Assembly (NCBI RefSeq): GCF_932526225.1
Contig: NC_064044.1
Coordinates: 1,681,001 to 1,745,000 of the forward strand
Source of the DNA: Nematostella vectensis
Lineage: Eukaryota; Cnidaria; Anthozoa; Actiniaria; Edwardsiidae
DNA length: 64,000 bases
Direction of reading: 5' to 3'
Below are positions 7,717-22,374 of this stretch, one piece after another. Every line of letters starts with the position of its first letter. Within the stretch, counting starts at the first letter, position 1. The notes under the pieces are model-generated. The model did no database searches. It saw only the letters and a program-made list of their open reading frames with translations, and was not told where the DNA came from. The position numbers were made by a program, and so were the translations under genes.

Positions 7717-9789
7717 TAAAACAAATTCCCGAATGTAACCCTGAAGCTTTTCCCGAATGTAACCTCCAGCCCGATGGTGACTTTGCATGGGATAGTTTAC
7801 GATACCAATAGTATTAAAAGTAATTTTCATTACAATTCCCTTCAGCAATGCTACGTTAGTCTTTCGTTGCGGGCACTTGACTACTAACGCAGTTACCCGG
7901 GTTCGATTCCCGCTGATAACCTATTTTTTTTTTCTTTATTATTATTTTTCTAAATATCGATACTTAATTATACTGTTCTTGGTGTGTCATGACATAAAAA
8001 GAAGGTATAGGGACATTTTTATTTACTCTCAGCATCTTTGATGTGCTCATGCTTTGTTCAGGATCCTGTACATATTTTATGCTCACAAGAACTAACTAGA
8101 TTCCTTGGATAACTTGATTAAGTAGATTCTAACATAGAGCATAGCGCTCGATAGATTGATACACATTTTTTCCCGAGTATACTGTTTTATTTTTTCTAAT
8201 GTTACTTTTCCGGAATTTACATTCGGAAAAAAATTATCGATTGTAACCTTTTGGAGGTTACACTCGTAAAACAAATTCCTGAAGGTAACCCTGAAGCATT
8301 TCCCGAATGTAACCTCCAGTCCGATGGTGACTTTGCTTGGGATAGTTTACGATACCAATAGTATTAAAAGTAATTTTCATTACAATTCCCTTCAGCAATG
8401 CCACGTTAGTCTTTCGTTGCGGGCACTTGACTACTAACGCAGTGACACGGGTTCGATTCCCGCTGATAACCTATTTTTTTTTCTTTATTATTTTTTTTTT
8501 AATATCGATACTTAATTATACTGTTCTTGGTGTGTCATGACATAAAAAGAAGGTATAAGGACATTTTTATGTACTCTCAGCATCTTTGATGTGCTCATGC
8601 TTTGTTCAGGATCCTGTACATATTTTATGCACACAAGAACTAACTAGATTCCTTGGATAACTTGATTAAGTAGATTCGAACATAGAGCATAGCGCTCGAT
8701 AGATTGATATACATTTTTTCCCGAGTATACTGTTTTATTTTTTCTAATGTTACTTTTTCGGAATTTATATTCGGAAAAAAAATTATCGATTGTAACCTTT
8801 TGGAGGTTACACTCGTAAAACAAATTCCCGAATGTAACCCTGAAGCATTTCCCGAATGTAACCTCCAATCCGATGGTGACTTTGCTTGGGATAGTTTACG
8901 ATACCAATAGTATTAAAAGTAATTTTCATTACAATTCCCTTCAGCAATGCCACGTTAGTCTTTCGTTGCGGGCACTTGACTACTAACGCAGCGACCCGGG
9001 TTCGATTCCCGCTGATGGCCTATTTTTTTTTCTTTATTTTTTTTTTAAATATCGATACTTAATTATACTGTTCTTGGTGTGTCATGACATAAAAAGAAGG
9101 TATAGGAACATTTTTATGTACTCTCAGCATCTTTGATGTGCTCATGCTTTGTTCAGGATCCTGTACATATTTTATGCACACAAGAACTAACTAGATTCCT
9201 TGGATAACTTGATTAAGTTGATTCTAACATAGAGCATAGCGCTCGATAGATTGATATACCTTTTTTTCCGAGTATACTGTTTTATTTTTCCTAATGTTAC
9301 TTTTTGGAATTTACATTCGGAAAAAAAATTATCGATTGTAACCTTTTGGAGGTTACACTCGTAAAACAAATTCCCGAATGTAACCCTGAAGCTTTTCCCG
9401 AATGTAACCTCTAGTCCGATGGTGACTTTGCTTGGGATAGTTTACGATACCAATAGTATTAAAAGTAATTTTCATTACAATTCCCTTCAGCAATGCCACG
9501 TTAGTCTTTCGTTGCGGGCACTTGACTACTAACGCAGCGACCCGGTTTCGATTCCCGCTGATAGCCTATTTTTTTTTTTTTTTTTAATATCGATACTTAA
9601 TTATACTGTTCTTGGTGTGTCATGACATAAAAAGAAGGTATAGGGACATTTTTATGTACTCTCAGCATCTTTGATGTGCTCATGCTTTGTTCAGGATCCT
9701 GTACATATTTTATGCACACACGAACTAACTAGATTCCTTGGATAACTTGATTAAGTAGATTCTAACATAGAGCATAGCGCTCGATAGAT

Positions 9790-11440
9790 TGATATACATT
9801 TTTTCCCGAGTATACTGTTTTATTTTTTTCTAATGTTACTTTTTCGGAATTTACATTCAGAAAAAAAATTATCGATTGTAACCTTTTGGAGGTTACACTC
9901 GTAAAACAAATTCCCGAATGTAACCCTGAAGCTTTTCCCGAATGTAACCTCCAGTCCGATGGTGACTTTGCTTGGGATAGTTTACGATACCAATAGTATT
10001 AAAAGTAATTTTCATTACAATTCCCTTCAGCAATGCCACGTTAGTCTTTCGTTGCGGGTACTTGACTACTAACGTAGCGGCCCGGGTTCGATTCCCGCTG
10101 ATAGCCTATTTTTTTTTCTTTATTCTTTTTTTTTAAATATCGATACTTAATTATACTGTTCTTGGTGTGTCATGACATAAAAAGAAGGTATAGGGACATT
10201 TTTATGTACTCTCAGCATCTTTGATGTGCTCATGCTTTGTTCAGGATCCTGTACATATTTTATGCACACAAGAACTAACTAGATTCCTTGGATAACTTGA
10301 TTAAGTAGATTCTAACATAGAGCATAGCGCTCGATAGATTGATATACCTTTTTTTCTGAGTATACTGTTTTATTTTTCCTAATGTTACTTTTTGGAATTT
10401 ACATTCGGAAAAAAAATTATCGATTGTAACCTTTTGGAGGTTACACTCGTAACACAAATTCACGAATGTAACCCTGAAGCATTTCAAGAATGTAACCTCC
10501 AGTCCGATGGTGACTTTGCTTGGGATAGTTTACGATACCAATAGTATTAAAAGTAATTTTCATTACAATTCCCTTCAGCAATGCCACGTTAGTCTTTCGT
10601 TGCGGGCACTTGACTACTAACGCAGCGACCCGGGTTCGATTCCCGCTGATGGCCTATTTTTTTTTTTTTTTTTAAATATCGATACTTAATTATACTGTTC
10701 TTGGTGTGTCATGACATAAAAAGAAGGTATAGGGACATTTTTATGTACTCTCAGCATCTTTGATGTGCTCATGCTTTGTTCAGGATCCTGTACATATTTT
10801 ATGCACACAAGAACTAACTAGATTCCTTGGATAACTTGATTAAGTAGATTCTAACATAGAGCATAGCGCTCGATAGATTGATATACCTTTTTTTCCGAGT
10901 ATTTTGTTTTATTTTTCCTAATGTTACTTTTTGGAATTTACATTCGGAAAAACAATTATCGATTGTAACCTTTTGGAGGTTACACTCGTAAAACAAATTC
11001 CCGAATGTAACCCTGAAGCTTTTCCCGAATGTAACCTCCAGTCCGATGGTGACTTTGCTTGGGATAGTTTACGATACCAATAGTATTAAAAGTAATTTTC
11101 ATTACAATTCCCTTCAGCAATGCCTTGTTAGTCTTTCGTTGCGGGCACTTGACTACTAACGCAGCGACCCGGGTTCGATTCCCGCTGATAGCCTTTTTTT
11201 TTTCTTTATTTTTTTTTTAAATATCGATACTTAATTATACTGTTCTTGGTGTGTCATGACATAAAAAGAAGGTATAGGGACATTTTTATGTACTCTCAGC
11301 ATCTTTGATGTGCTCATGCTTTGTTCAGGATACTGTACATATTTTATGCTCACAAGAACTAACTACATTCCTTGGATAACTTGATTAAGTAGATTCTAAC
11401 ATAGAGCATAGCGCTCTATAGATTGATATACCTTTTTTCC
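9790..11440 (+). repeat. Linking monomers before the hexamer
   Basis: Landmarks are at 10275, 10814 and 11359. The first repeats the monomer at 4260. The second has a short uninterrupted T tract before it and TATTTTGTTTT in place of TATACTGTTTT. The third has a changed landmark (ACTACATTCC). No gene or non-satellite sequence is present. Confidence 0.8.
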
Positions 11441-14400
11441 GAGTATACTGTTTTATTTTTCCTAATGTTACTTTTTGGAATTTACATTCGGAAAAAAAAA
11501 TATCGATTGTAACCTTTTGGAGGTTACACTCGTAAAACAAATTCCCGAATGTAACCCTGAAGCTTTTCCCGAATGTAACCTCCAGCCCGATGGTGACTTT
11601 GCATGGGATAGTTTACGATACCAATAGTATTAAAAGTAATTTTCATTACAATTCCCTTCAGCAATGCTACGTTAGTCTTTCGTTGCGGGCACTTGACTAC
11701 TAACGCAGTTACCCGGGTTCGATTCCAGCTGATAACCTATTTTTTTTCTTTATTATTATTTTTTTTTAATATCGATACTTAATTATACTGTTCTTGGTGT
11801 GTCATGACATAAAAAGAAGGTATAGGGACATTTTTATTTACTCTCAGCATCTTTGATGTGCTCATGCTTTGTTCAGGATCCTGTACATATTTTATTCACA
11901 CAAGAACTAACTAGATTCTTTGGATAACTTGATTAAGTAGATTCTAACATAGAGCATAGCGCTCGATAGATTGATATACATTTTTTCCCGAGTATACTCT
12001 TTTATTTTTTCTAATGTTACTTTTTCGGAATTTACATTCGGAAAAAAAATTATCGATTGTAACCTTTTGGAGGTTACACTCGTAAAACAAATTCCCGAAT
12101 GTAACCCTGAAGCATTTCCCGAATGTAACCTCCAATCCGATGGTGACTTTGCTTGGGATAGTTTACGATACCAATAGTATTAAAAGTAATTTTCATTACA
12201 ATTCCCTTCAGCAATGCCACGTTAGTCTTTCGTTGCGGTCACTTGACTACTAACGCAGCGACCCGGGTTCAATTACCGCTGATGGCCTATTTTTTTTTTC
12301 TTTATTTTTTTTTTAAATATCGATACTTAATTATACTGTTCTTGGTGTGTCATGACATAAAAAGAAGGTATAGGGACATTTTTATGTACTCTCAGCATCT
12401 TTGATGTGCTCATGCTTTGTTCAGGATCCTGTACATATTTTATGCACACAAGAACTAACTAGATTCCTTGGATAACATGATTAAGTAGATTCTAACATAG
12501 AGCATAGCGCTCGATAGATTGATATACCTTTATTTCCGATTATACTGTTTTATTTTTTCTAATGTTACTTTTTCGGAATTTACATTCGGAAAAAAAAATT
12601 ATCGATTGTAACCTTTTGGAGGTTACACTCGTAAAACAAATTCCTGAATGTAACCCTGAAGCATTTCCCGAATGTAACCTCCAGTCCGATGGTGACTTTG
12701 CTTGGGATAGTTTACGATACCAATAGTATTAAAAGTAATTTTCATTACAATTCCCTTCAGCAATGCCACGTTAGTCTTTTGTTGCGGGCACTTGACTACT
12801 AACGCAGTTACCCGGGTTCGATTCCCGCTGATAACCAATTTTTTTTTTTTTATTATTTTTTTTTAAATATCGATACTTAATTATACTGTTCTTGGTGTGT
12901 CATGACATAAAAAGAAGGTATAGGGACATTTTTATTTACTCTCAGCATCTTTGATGTGCTCATGCTTTGTTCAGGATCCTGTACATATTTTATGCAAACA
13001 AGAACTAACTAGATTCCTTGGATAACATGATTAAGTAGATTCTAACATAGAGCATAGCGCTCGATAGATTGATATACCTTTATTTCCGAGTATACTGTTT
13101 TATTTTTCCTAATGTTACTTTTTGGAATTTACATTCGGAAAAACAATTATCGATTGTAACCTTTTGGAGGTTACACTCGTAAAACAAATTCCCGAATGTA
13201 ACCCTGAAGCTTTTCCCGAATGTAACCTCCAGTCCGATGGTGACTTTGCTTGGGATAGTTTACGATACCAATAGTAATAAAAGTAATTTTCATTACAATT
13301 CCCTTCAGCAATGCCTCGTTAGTCTTTCGTTGCGGGCACTTGACTACTAACGCAGCGACCCGGGTTCGATTCCCGCTGATAGCCTATTTTTTTTTCTTAA
13401 TTTTTTTTTAAAATATCGATACTTAATTATACTGTTCTTGGTGTGTCATGACATTAAAAGAAGGTATAGGGACATTTTTATGTACTCTCAGCATCTTTGA
13501 TGTGCTCATGCTTTGTTCAGGATACTGTACATATTTTATGCACACAAGAACTAACTAGATTCCTTGGATAACATGATTAAGTAGATTCTAACATAGAGCA
13601 TAGCGCTCGATAGATTGATATACCTTTATTTCCGAGTATACTGTTTTATTTTTTCTAATGTTACTTTTTCGGAATTTACATTCGGAAAAAAAAAATTATC
13701 GATTGTAACCTTTTGGAGGTCACACTCGTAAAACAAATTCCTGAATGTAACCCTGAAGCATTTCCCGAATGTAACCTCCAGTCCGATGGTGACTTTGCTT
13801 GGGATAGTTTACGATACCAATAGTATTAAAAGTAATTTTCATTACAATTCCCTTCAGCAATGCCACGTTAGTCTTTCGTTGCGGGCACTTGACTACTAAC
13901 GCAGTTACCCGGGTTCGATTCCCGCTGATAACCTATTTTTTTTTCTTTATTATTTTTTTTTAAATATCGATACTTAATTATACTGTTCTTGGTGTGTCAT
14001 GACATAAAAAGAAGGTATAGGGACATTTTTATTTACTCTCAGCATCTTTGATGTGTTAATGCTTTGTTCAGGATCCTGTACATATTTTATGCACACAAGA
14101 ACTAACTAGATTCCTTGGATAACATGATTAAGTAGATTCTAACATAGAGCATAGCGCTCGATAGATTGATATACCTTTATTTCCGAGTATACTGTTTTAT
14201 TTTTCCTAATGTTACTTTTTGGAATTTACATTCGGAAAAACAATTATCGATTGTAACCTTTTGGAGGTTACACTCGTAAAACAAATTCCCGAATGTAACC
14301 CTGAAGCTTTTCCCGAATGTAACCTCCAGTCCGATGGTGACTTTGCTTGGGATAGTTTACGATACCAATAGTATTAAAAGTAATTTTCATTACAATTCCC
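11440..14400 (+). repeat. Hexamer higher-order repeat, first copy
   Basis: Landmarks are at 11907, 12455, 13005, 13551 and 14102. The stretch recurs 3,292 bp later (3,291 at the edges). Rare shared variants prove it: GATTCCAGCTGAT in the tRNA-like unit, TATTCACAC, TTCAATTACC in the B box, GTAATAAAAG, GGTCACACTCG and GTGTTAATGC. Confidence 0.88.
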
Positions 14401-14730
14401 TTCAGCAATGCCACGTTAGTCTTTCGTTGCGGGTACTTGACTACTAACGTAGCGGCCCGGGTTCGATTCCCGCTGATAGCCTATTTTTTTTTCTTTATTC
14501 TTTTTTTTTAAATATCGATACTTAATTATACTGTTCTTGGTGTGTCATGACATAAAAAGAAGGTATAGGGACATTTTTATGTACTCTCAGCATCTTTGAT
14601 GTGCTCATGCTTTGTTCAGGATCCTGTACATATTTTATGCACACAAGAACTAACTAGATTCCTTGGATAACTTGATTAAGTAGATTCTAACATAGAGCAT
14701 AGCGCTCGATAGATTGATATACCTTTTTTT
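14400..14730 (+). repeat. Junction segment between hexamer copies
   Basis: The landmark is at 14650. From about 14,400 the sequence resembles 4,020-4,330 and 10,050-10,350 (CGGGTACTTGAC, CTAACGTAGCGG, CTTTATTC) and not the matching part of the second hexamer. By about 14,780 it has returned to hexamer sequence. It looks like a recombination seam. Confidence 0.7.
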
Positions 14731-17690
14731 CTGAGTATACTGTTTTATTTTTCCTAATGTTACTTTTTGGAATTTACATTCGGAAAAAAAAATATCGATT
14801 GTAACCTTTTGGAGGTTACACTCGTAAAACAAATTCCCGAATGTAACCCTGAAGCTTTTCCCGAATGTAACCTCCAGCCCGATGGTGACTTTGCATGGGA
14901 TAGTTTACGATACCAATAGTATTAAAAGTAATTTTCATTACAATTCCCTTCAGCAATGCTACGTTAGTCTTTCGTTGCGGGCACTTGACTACTAACGCAG
15001 TTACCCGGGTTCGATTCCAGCTGATAACCTATTTTTTTTCTTTATTATTATTTTTTTTTAATATCGATACTTAATTATACTGTTCTTGGTGTGTCATGAC
15101 ATAAAAAGAAGGTATAGGGACATTTTTATTTACTCTCAGCATCTTTGATGTGCTCATGCTTTGTTCAGGATCCTGTACATATTTTATTCACACAAGAACT
15201 AACTAGATTCCTTGGATAACTTGATTAAGTAGATTCTAACATAGAGCATAGCGCTCGATAGATTGATATACATTTTTTCCCGAGTATACTCTTTTATTTT
15301 TTCTAATGTTACTTTTTCGGAATTTACATTCGGAAAAAAAATTATCGATTGTAACCTTTTGGAGGTTACACTCGTAAAACAAATTCCCGAATGTAACCCT
15401 GAAGCATTTCCCGAATGTAACCTCCAATCCGATGGTGACTTTGCTTGGGATAGTTTACGATACCAATAGTATTAAAAGTAATTTTCATTACAATTCCCTT
15501 CAGCAATGCCACGTTAGTCTTTCGTTGCGGTCACTTGACTACTAACGCAGCGACCCGGGTTCAATTACCGCTGATGGCCTATTTTTTTTTTCTTTATTTT
15601 TTTTTTAAATATCGATACTTAATTATACTGTTCTTGGTGTGTCATGACATAAAAAGAAGGTATAGGGACATTTTTATGTACTCTCAGCATCTTTGATGTG
15701 CTCATGCTTTGTTCAGGATCCTGTACATATTTTATGCACACAAGAACTAACTAGATTCCTTGGATAACATGATTAAGTAGATTCTAACATAGAGCATAGC
15801 GCTCGATAGATTGATATACCTTTATTTCCGAGTATACTGTTTTATTTTTTCTAATGTTACTTTTTCGGAATTTACATTCGGAAAAAAAAATTATCGATTG
15901 TAACCTTTTGGAGGTTACACTCGTAAAACAAATTCCTGAATGTAACCCTGAAGCATTTCCCGAATGTAACCTCCAGTCCGATGGTGACTTTGCTTGGGAT
16001 AGTTTACGATACCAATAGTATTAAAAGTAATTTTCATTACAATTCCCTTCAGCAATGCCACGTTAGTCTTTTGTTGCGGGCACTTGACTACTAACGCAGT
16101 TACCCGGGTTCGATTCCCGCTGATAACCAATTTTTTTTTTTTTATTATTTTTTTTTAAATATCGATACTTAATTATACTGTTCTTGGTGTGTCATGACAT
16201 AAAAAGAAGGTATAGGGACATTTTTATTTACTCTCAGCATCTTTGATGTGCTCATGCTTTGTTCAGGATCCTGTACATATTTTATGCAAACAAGAACTAA
16301 CTAGATTCCTTGGATAACATGATTAAGTAGATTCTAACATAGAGCATAGCGCTCGATAGATTGATATACCTTTATTTCCGAGTATACTGTTTTATTTTTC
16401 CTAATGTTACTTTTTGGAATTTACATTCGGAAAAACAATTATCGATTGTAACCTTTTGGAGGTTACACTCGTAAAACAAATTCCCGAATGTAACCCTGAA
16501 GCTTTTCCCGAATGTAACCTCCAGTCCGATGGTGACTTTGCTTGGGATAGTTTACGATACCAATAGTAATAAAAGTAATTTTCATTACAATTCCCTTCAG
16601 CAATGCCTCGTTAGTCTTTCGTTGCGGGCACTTGACTACTAACGCAGCGACCCGGGTTCGATTCCCGCTGATAGCCTATTTTTTTTTCTTAATTTTTTTT
16701 TAAAATATCGATACTTAATTATACTGTTCTTGGTGTGTCATGACATTAAAAGAAGGTATAGGGACATTTTTATGTACTCTCAGCATCTTTGATGTGCTCA
16801 TGCTTTGTTCAGGATACTGTACATATTTTATGCACACAAGAACTAACTAGATTCCTTGGATAACATGATTAAGTAGATTCTAACATAGAGCATAGCGCTC
16901 GATAGATTGATATACCTTTATTTCCGAGTATACTGTTTTATTTTTTCTAATGTTACTTTTTCGGAATTTACATTCGGAAAAAAAAATTATCGATTGTAAC
17001 CTTTTGGAGGTCACACTCGTAAAACAAATTCCTGAATGTAACCCTGAAGCATTTCCCGAATGTAACCTCCAGTCCGATGGTGACTTTGCTTGGGATAGTT
17101 TACGATACCAATAGTATTAAAAGTAATTTTCATTACAATTCCCTTCAGCAATGCCACGTTAGTCTTTCGTTGCGGGCACTTGACTACTAACGCAGTTACC
17201 CGGGTTCGATTCCCGCTGATAACCTATTTTTTTTTCTTTATTATTTTTTTTTAAATATCGATACTTAATTATACTGTTCTTGGTGTGTCATGACATAAAA
17301 AGAAGGTATAGGGACATTTTTATTTACTCTCAGCATCTTTGATGTGTTAATGCTTTGTTCAGGATCCTGTACATATTTTATGCACACAAGAACTAACTAG
17401 ATTCCTTGGATAACATGATTAAGTAGATTCTAACATAGAGCATAGCGCTCGATAGATTGATATACCTTTATTTCCGAGTATACTGTTTTATTTTTCCTAA
17501 TGTTACTTTTTGGAATTTACATTCGGAAAAACAATTATCGATTGTAACCTTTTGGAGGTTACACTCGTAAAACAAATTCCCGAATGTAACCCTGAAGCTT
17601 TTCCCGAATGTAACCTCCAGTCCGATGGTGACTTTGCTTGGGATAGTTTACGATACCAATAGTATTAAAAGTAATTTTCATTACAATTCC
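14731..17690 (+). repeat. Hexamer higher-order repeat, second copy
   Basis: Landmarks are at 15199, 15747, 16297, 16843 and 17393, each 3,291-3,292 bp after its partner. The last monomer also belongs to the second copy of the 5.3-kb block, so the hexamer expansion and the block duplication overlap here. Confidence 0.88.
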
Positions 17691-18630
17691 CTTCAGCAAT
17701 GCCTCGTTAGTCTTTCGTTGCGGGCACTTGACTACTAACGCAGCTACCCGGGTTCGATTCCCGCTGATAGCCTATTTTTTTTTCTTAATTTTTTTTTAAA
17801 ATATCGATACTTAATTATACTGTTCTTGGTGTGTCATGACATTAAAAGAAGGTATAGGGACATTTTTATGTACTCTCAGCATCTTTGATGTGCTCATGCT
17901 TTGTTCAGGATACTGTACATATTTTATGCACACAAGAACTAACTAGATTCCTTGGATAACTTGATTAAGTAGATTCTAACATAGAGCATAGCGCTCGATA
18001 GATTGATATACCTTTTTTTCCGAGTATACTGTTTTATTTTTCCTAATGTTACTTTTTGGAATTTACATTCGGAAAACAAATTATCGATTGTAACCTTTTG
18101 GAGGTTACACTCGTAAAACAAATTCCCGAATGTAACCCTGAAGCTTTTCCCGAATGTAACCTCCAGTCCGATGGTGACTTTGCTTGGGATAGTTTACGAT
18201 ACCAATAGTATTAAAAGTAATTTTCATTACAATTCCCTTCAGCAATGCCACGTTAGTCTTTCGTTGCGGGCACTTGACTACTAACGCAGCGACCCGGGTT
18301 CGATTCCCGCTGATAGCCTATCTTTTTTTCTTAATTTTTTTTTTAAATATCGATACTTAATTATACTGTTCTTGGTGTGTCATGACATAAATAGAAGGTA
18401 TAGGGACATTTTTATGTACTCTCAGCATCTTTGATGTGCTCATGCTTTGTTCAGGATCCTGTACATATTTTATGCACACAAGAACTAACTAGATTCCTTG
18501 GATAACTTGATTAAGTAGATTCTAACATAGAGCATAGCGCTCGATAGATTGATATACCTTTTTTTCCGAGTATACTGTTTTATTTTTCCTAATGTTACTT
18601 ATTGGAATTTACATTCGGAAAAAAAAATAT

Positions 18631-18659
18631 CGAGTGTAACCGTTTGGAGGTTACACTCG
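18631..18659. repeat. Perfected 11-bp hairpin, copy 3
   Basis: Same perfected stem, exactly 12,585 bp after the first copy, as expected from the large block duplication. Confidence 0.9.
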
Positions 18660-20272
18660 TAAAACAAATTCCCGAATGTAACCCTGAAGCTTTTCCCGAA
18701 TGTAACCTCCAGCCCGATGGTGACTTTGCATGGGATAGTTTACGATACCAATAGTATTAAAAGTAATTTTCATTACAATTCCCTTCAGCAATGCTACGTT
18801 AGTCTTTCGTTGCGGGCACTTGACTACTAACGCAGTTACCCGGGTTCGATTCCCGCTGATAACCTATTTTTTTTTTCTTTATTATTATTTTTCTAAATAT
18901 CGATACTTAATTATACTGTTCTTGGTGTGTCATGACATAAAAAGAAGGTATAGGGACATTTTTATTTACTCTCAGCATCTTTGATGTGCTCATGCTTTGT
19001 TCAGGATCCTGTACATATTTTAAGCTCACAAGAACTAACTAGATTCCTTGGATAACTTGATTAAGTAGATTCTAACATAGAGCATAGCGCTCGATAGATT
19101 GATACACATTTTTTCCCGAGTATACTGTTTTATTTTTTCTAATGTTACTTTTCCGGAATTTACATTCGGAAAAAAATTATCGATTGTAACCTTTTGGAGG
19201 TTACACTCGTAAAACAAATTCCTGAAGGTAACCCTGAAGCATTTCCCGAATGTAACCTCCAGTCCGATGGTGACTTTGCTTGGGATAGTTTACGATACCA
19301 ATAGTATTAAAAGTAATTTTCATTACAATTCCCTTCAGCAATGCCTCGTTAGTCTTTCGTTGCGGGCACTTGACTACTAACGCAGCTACCCGGGTTCGAT
19401 TCCCGCTGATAGCCTATTTTTTTTTCTTAATTTTTTTTAAAAATATCGATACTTAATTATACTGTTCTTGGTGTGTCATGACATTAAAAGAAGGTATAGG
19501 GACATTTTTATGTACTCTCAGCATCTTTGATGTGCTCATGCTTTGTTAAGGATACTGTACATATTTTATGCACACAAGAACTAACTAGATTCCTTGGATA
19601 ACTTGATTAAGTAGATTCTAACATAGAGCATAGCGCTCGATAGATTGATATACCTTTTTTTCCGAGTATACTGTTTTATTTTTCCTAATGTTACTTTTTG
19701 GAATTTACATTCGGAAAACAAATTATCGATTGTAACCTTTTGGAGGTTACACTCGTAAAACAAATTCCCGAATGTAACCCTGAAGCTTTTCCCGAATGTA
19801 ACCTCCAGTCCGATGGTGACTTTGCTTGGGATAGTTTACGATACCAATAGTATTAAAAGTAATTTTCATTACAATTCCCTTCAGCAATGCCACGTTAGTC
19901 TTTCGTTGCGGGCACTTGACTACTAACGCAGCGACCCGGGTTCGATTCCCGCTGATAGCCTATCTTTTTTTCTTAATTTTTTTTTTAAATATCGATACTT
20001 AATTATACTGTTCTTGGTGTGTCATGACATAAAAAGAAGGTATAGGGACATTTTTATGTACTCTCAGCATCTTTGATGTGCTCATGCTTTGTTCAGGATC
20101 CTGTACATATTTTATGCACACAAGAACTAACTAGATTCCTTGGATAACTTGATTAAGTAGATTCTAACATAGAGCATAGCGCTCGATAGATTGATATACC
20201 TTTTTTTCCGAGTATACTGTTTTATTTTTCCTAATGTTACTTATTGGAATTTACATTCGGAAAAAAAAATAT

Positions 20273-20301
20273 CGAGTGTAACCGTTTGGAGGTTACACTC
20301 G
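20273..20301. repeat. Perfected 11-bp hairpin, copy 4
   Basis: Same perfected stem, 12,585 bp after the second copy and in the second trimer of the duplicated block. Confidence 0.9.
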
Positions 20302-22374
20302 TAAAACAAATTCCCGAATGTAACCCTGAAGCTTTTCCCGAATGTAACCTCCAGCCCGATGGTGACTTTGCATGGGATAGTTTACGATACCAATAGTATT
20401 AAAAGTAATTTTCATTACAATTCCCTTCAGCAATGCTACGTTAGTCTTTCGTTGCGGGCACTTGACTACTAACGCAGTTACCCGGGTTCGATTCCCGCTG
20501 ATAACCTATTTTTTTTTTCTTTATTATTATTTTTCTAAATATCGATACTTAATTATACTGTTCTTGGTGTGTCATGACATAAAAAGAAGGTATAGGGACA
20601 TTTTTATTTACTCTCAGCATCTTTGATGTGCTCATGCTTTGTTCAGGATCCTGTACATATTTTATGCTCACAAGAACTAACTAGATTCCTTGGATAACTT
20701 GATTAAGTAGATTCTAACATAGAGCATAGCGCTCGATAGATTGATACACATTTTTTCCCGAGTATACTGTTTTATTTTTTCTAATGTTACTTTTCCGGAA
20801 TTTACATTCGGAAAAAAATTATCGATTGTAACCTTTTGGAGGTTACACTCGTAAAACAAATTCCTGAAGGTAACCCTGAAGCATTTCCCGAATGTAACCT
20901 CCAGTCCGATGGTGACTTTGCTTGGGATAGTTTACGATACCAATAGTATTAAAAGTAATTTTCATTACAATTCCCTTCAGCAATGCCACGTTAGTCTTTC
21001 GTTGCGGGCACTTGACTACTAACGCAGTGACCCGGGTTCGATTCCCGCTGATAACCTATTTTTTTTTCTTTATTATTTTTTTTTTAATATCGATACTTAA
21101 TTATACTGTTCTTGGTGTGTCATGACATAAAAAGAAGGTATAAGGACATTTTTATGTACTCTCAGCATCTTTGATGTGCTCATGCTTTGTTCAGGATCCT
21201 GTACATATTTTATGCACACAAGAACTAACTAGATTCCTTGGATAACTTGATTAAGTAGATTCGAACATAGAGCATAGCGCTCGATAGATTGATATACATT
21301 TTTTCCCGAGTATACTGTTTTATTTTTTCTAATGTTACTTTTTCGGAATTTATGATCGGAAAAAAAATTATCGATTGTAACCTTTTGGAGGTTACACTCG
21401 TAAAACAAATTCCCGAATGTAACCCTGAAGCATTTCCCGAATGTAACCTCCAATCCGATGGTGACTTTGCTTGGGATAGTTTACGATACCAATAGTATTA
21501 AAAGTAATTTTCATTACAATTCCCTTCAGCAATGCCACGTTAGTCTTTCGTTGCGGGCACTTGACTACTAACGCAGCGACCCGGGTTCGATTCCCGCTGA
21601 TGGCCTATTTTTTTTTCTTTATTTTTTTTTTAAATATCGATACTTAATTATACTGTTCTTGGTGTGTCATGACATAAAAAGAAGGTATAGGAACATTTTT
21701 ATGTACTCTCAGCATCTTTGATGTGCTCATGCTTTGTTCAGGATCCTGTACATATTTTATGCACACAAGAACTAACTAGATTCCTTGGATAACTTGATTA
21801 AGTAGATTCGAACATAGAGCATAGCGCTCGATAGATTGATATACCTTTTTTTCCGAGTATACTGTTTTATTTTTCCTAATGTTACTTTTTGGAATTTACA
21901 TTCGGAAAAAAAATTATCGATTGTAACCTTTTGGAGGTTACACTCGTAAAACAAATTCCCGAATGTAACCCTGAAGCTTTTCCCGAATGTAACCTCTAGT
22001 CCGATGGTGACTTTGCTTGGGATAGTTTACGATACCAATAGTATTAAAAGTAATTTTCATTACAATTCCCTTCAGCAATGCCACGTTAGTCTTTCGTTGC
22101 GGGCACTTGACTACTAACGCAGCGACCCGGTTTCGATTCCCGCTGATAGCCTATTTTTTTTTTTTTTTTAATATCGATACTTAATTATACTGTTCTTGGT
22201 GTGTCATGACATAAAAAGAAGGTATAGGGACATTTTTATGTACTCTCAGCATCTTTGATGTGCTCATGCTTTGTTCAGGATCCTGTACATATTTTATGCA
22301 CACACGAACTAACTAGATTCCTTGGATAACTTGATTAAGTAGATTCTAACATAGAGCATAGCGCTCGATAGATT

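Larger units (their letters stand above)
5113..8396 (+). repeat. 1,642-bp trimer, two tandem copies
   Basis: Monomers 5354, 5900 and 6450 are repeated as 6996, 7542 and 8092, each exactly 1,642 bp further. Diagnostic variants are CTATCTTTTTTTC after the first member, TTACTTATTGG plus the perfected 11-bp hairpin in the second, and GATACACA, TTCCGGAA and CCTGAAGGTAACC in the third. The copies meet near 6,754. Confidence 0.9.
4485..9790 (+). repeat. Duplicated ~5.3-kb block, first copy
   Basis: Landmarks are at 4808, 5354, 5900, 6450, 6996, 7542, 8092, 8640, 9187 and 9725. The block matches about 17,070-22,375 at a constant offset of 12,585 (12,584 by the end), with only scattered private substitutions. 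It contains two 1,642-bp trimers. Match limits were read by eye from diagnostic variants and are good to about 100 bp. Confidence 0.85.
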
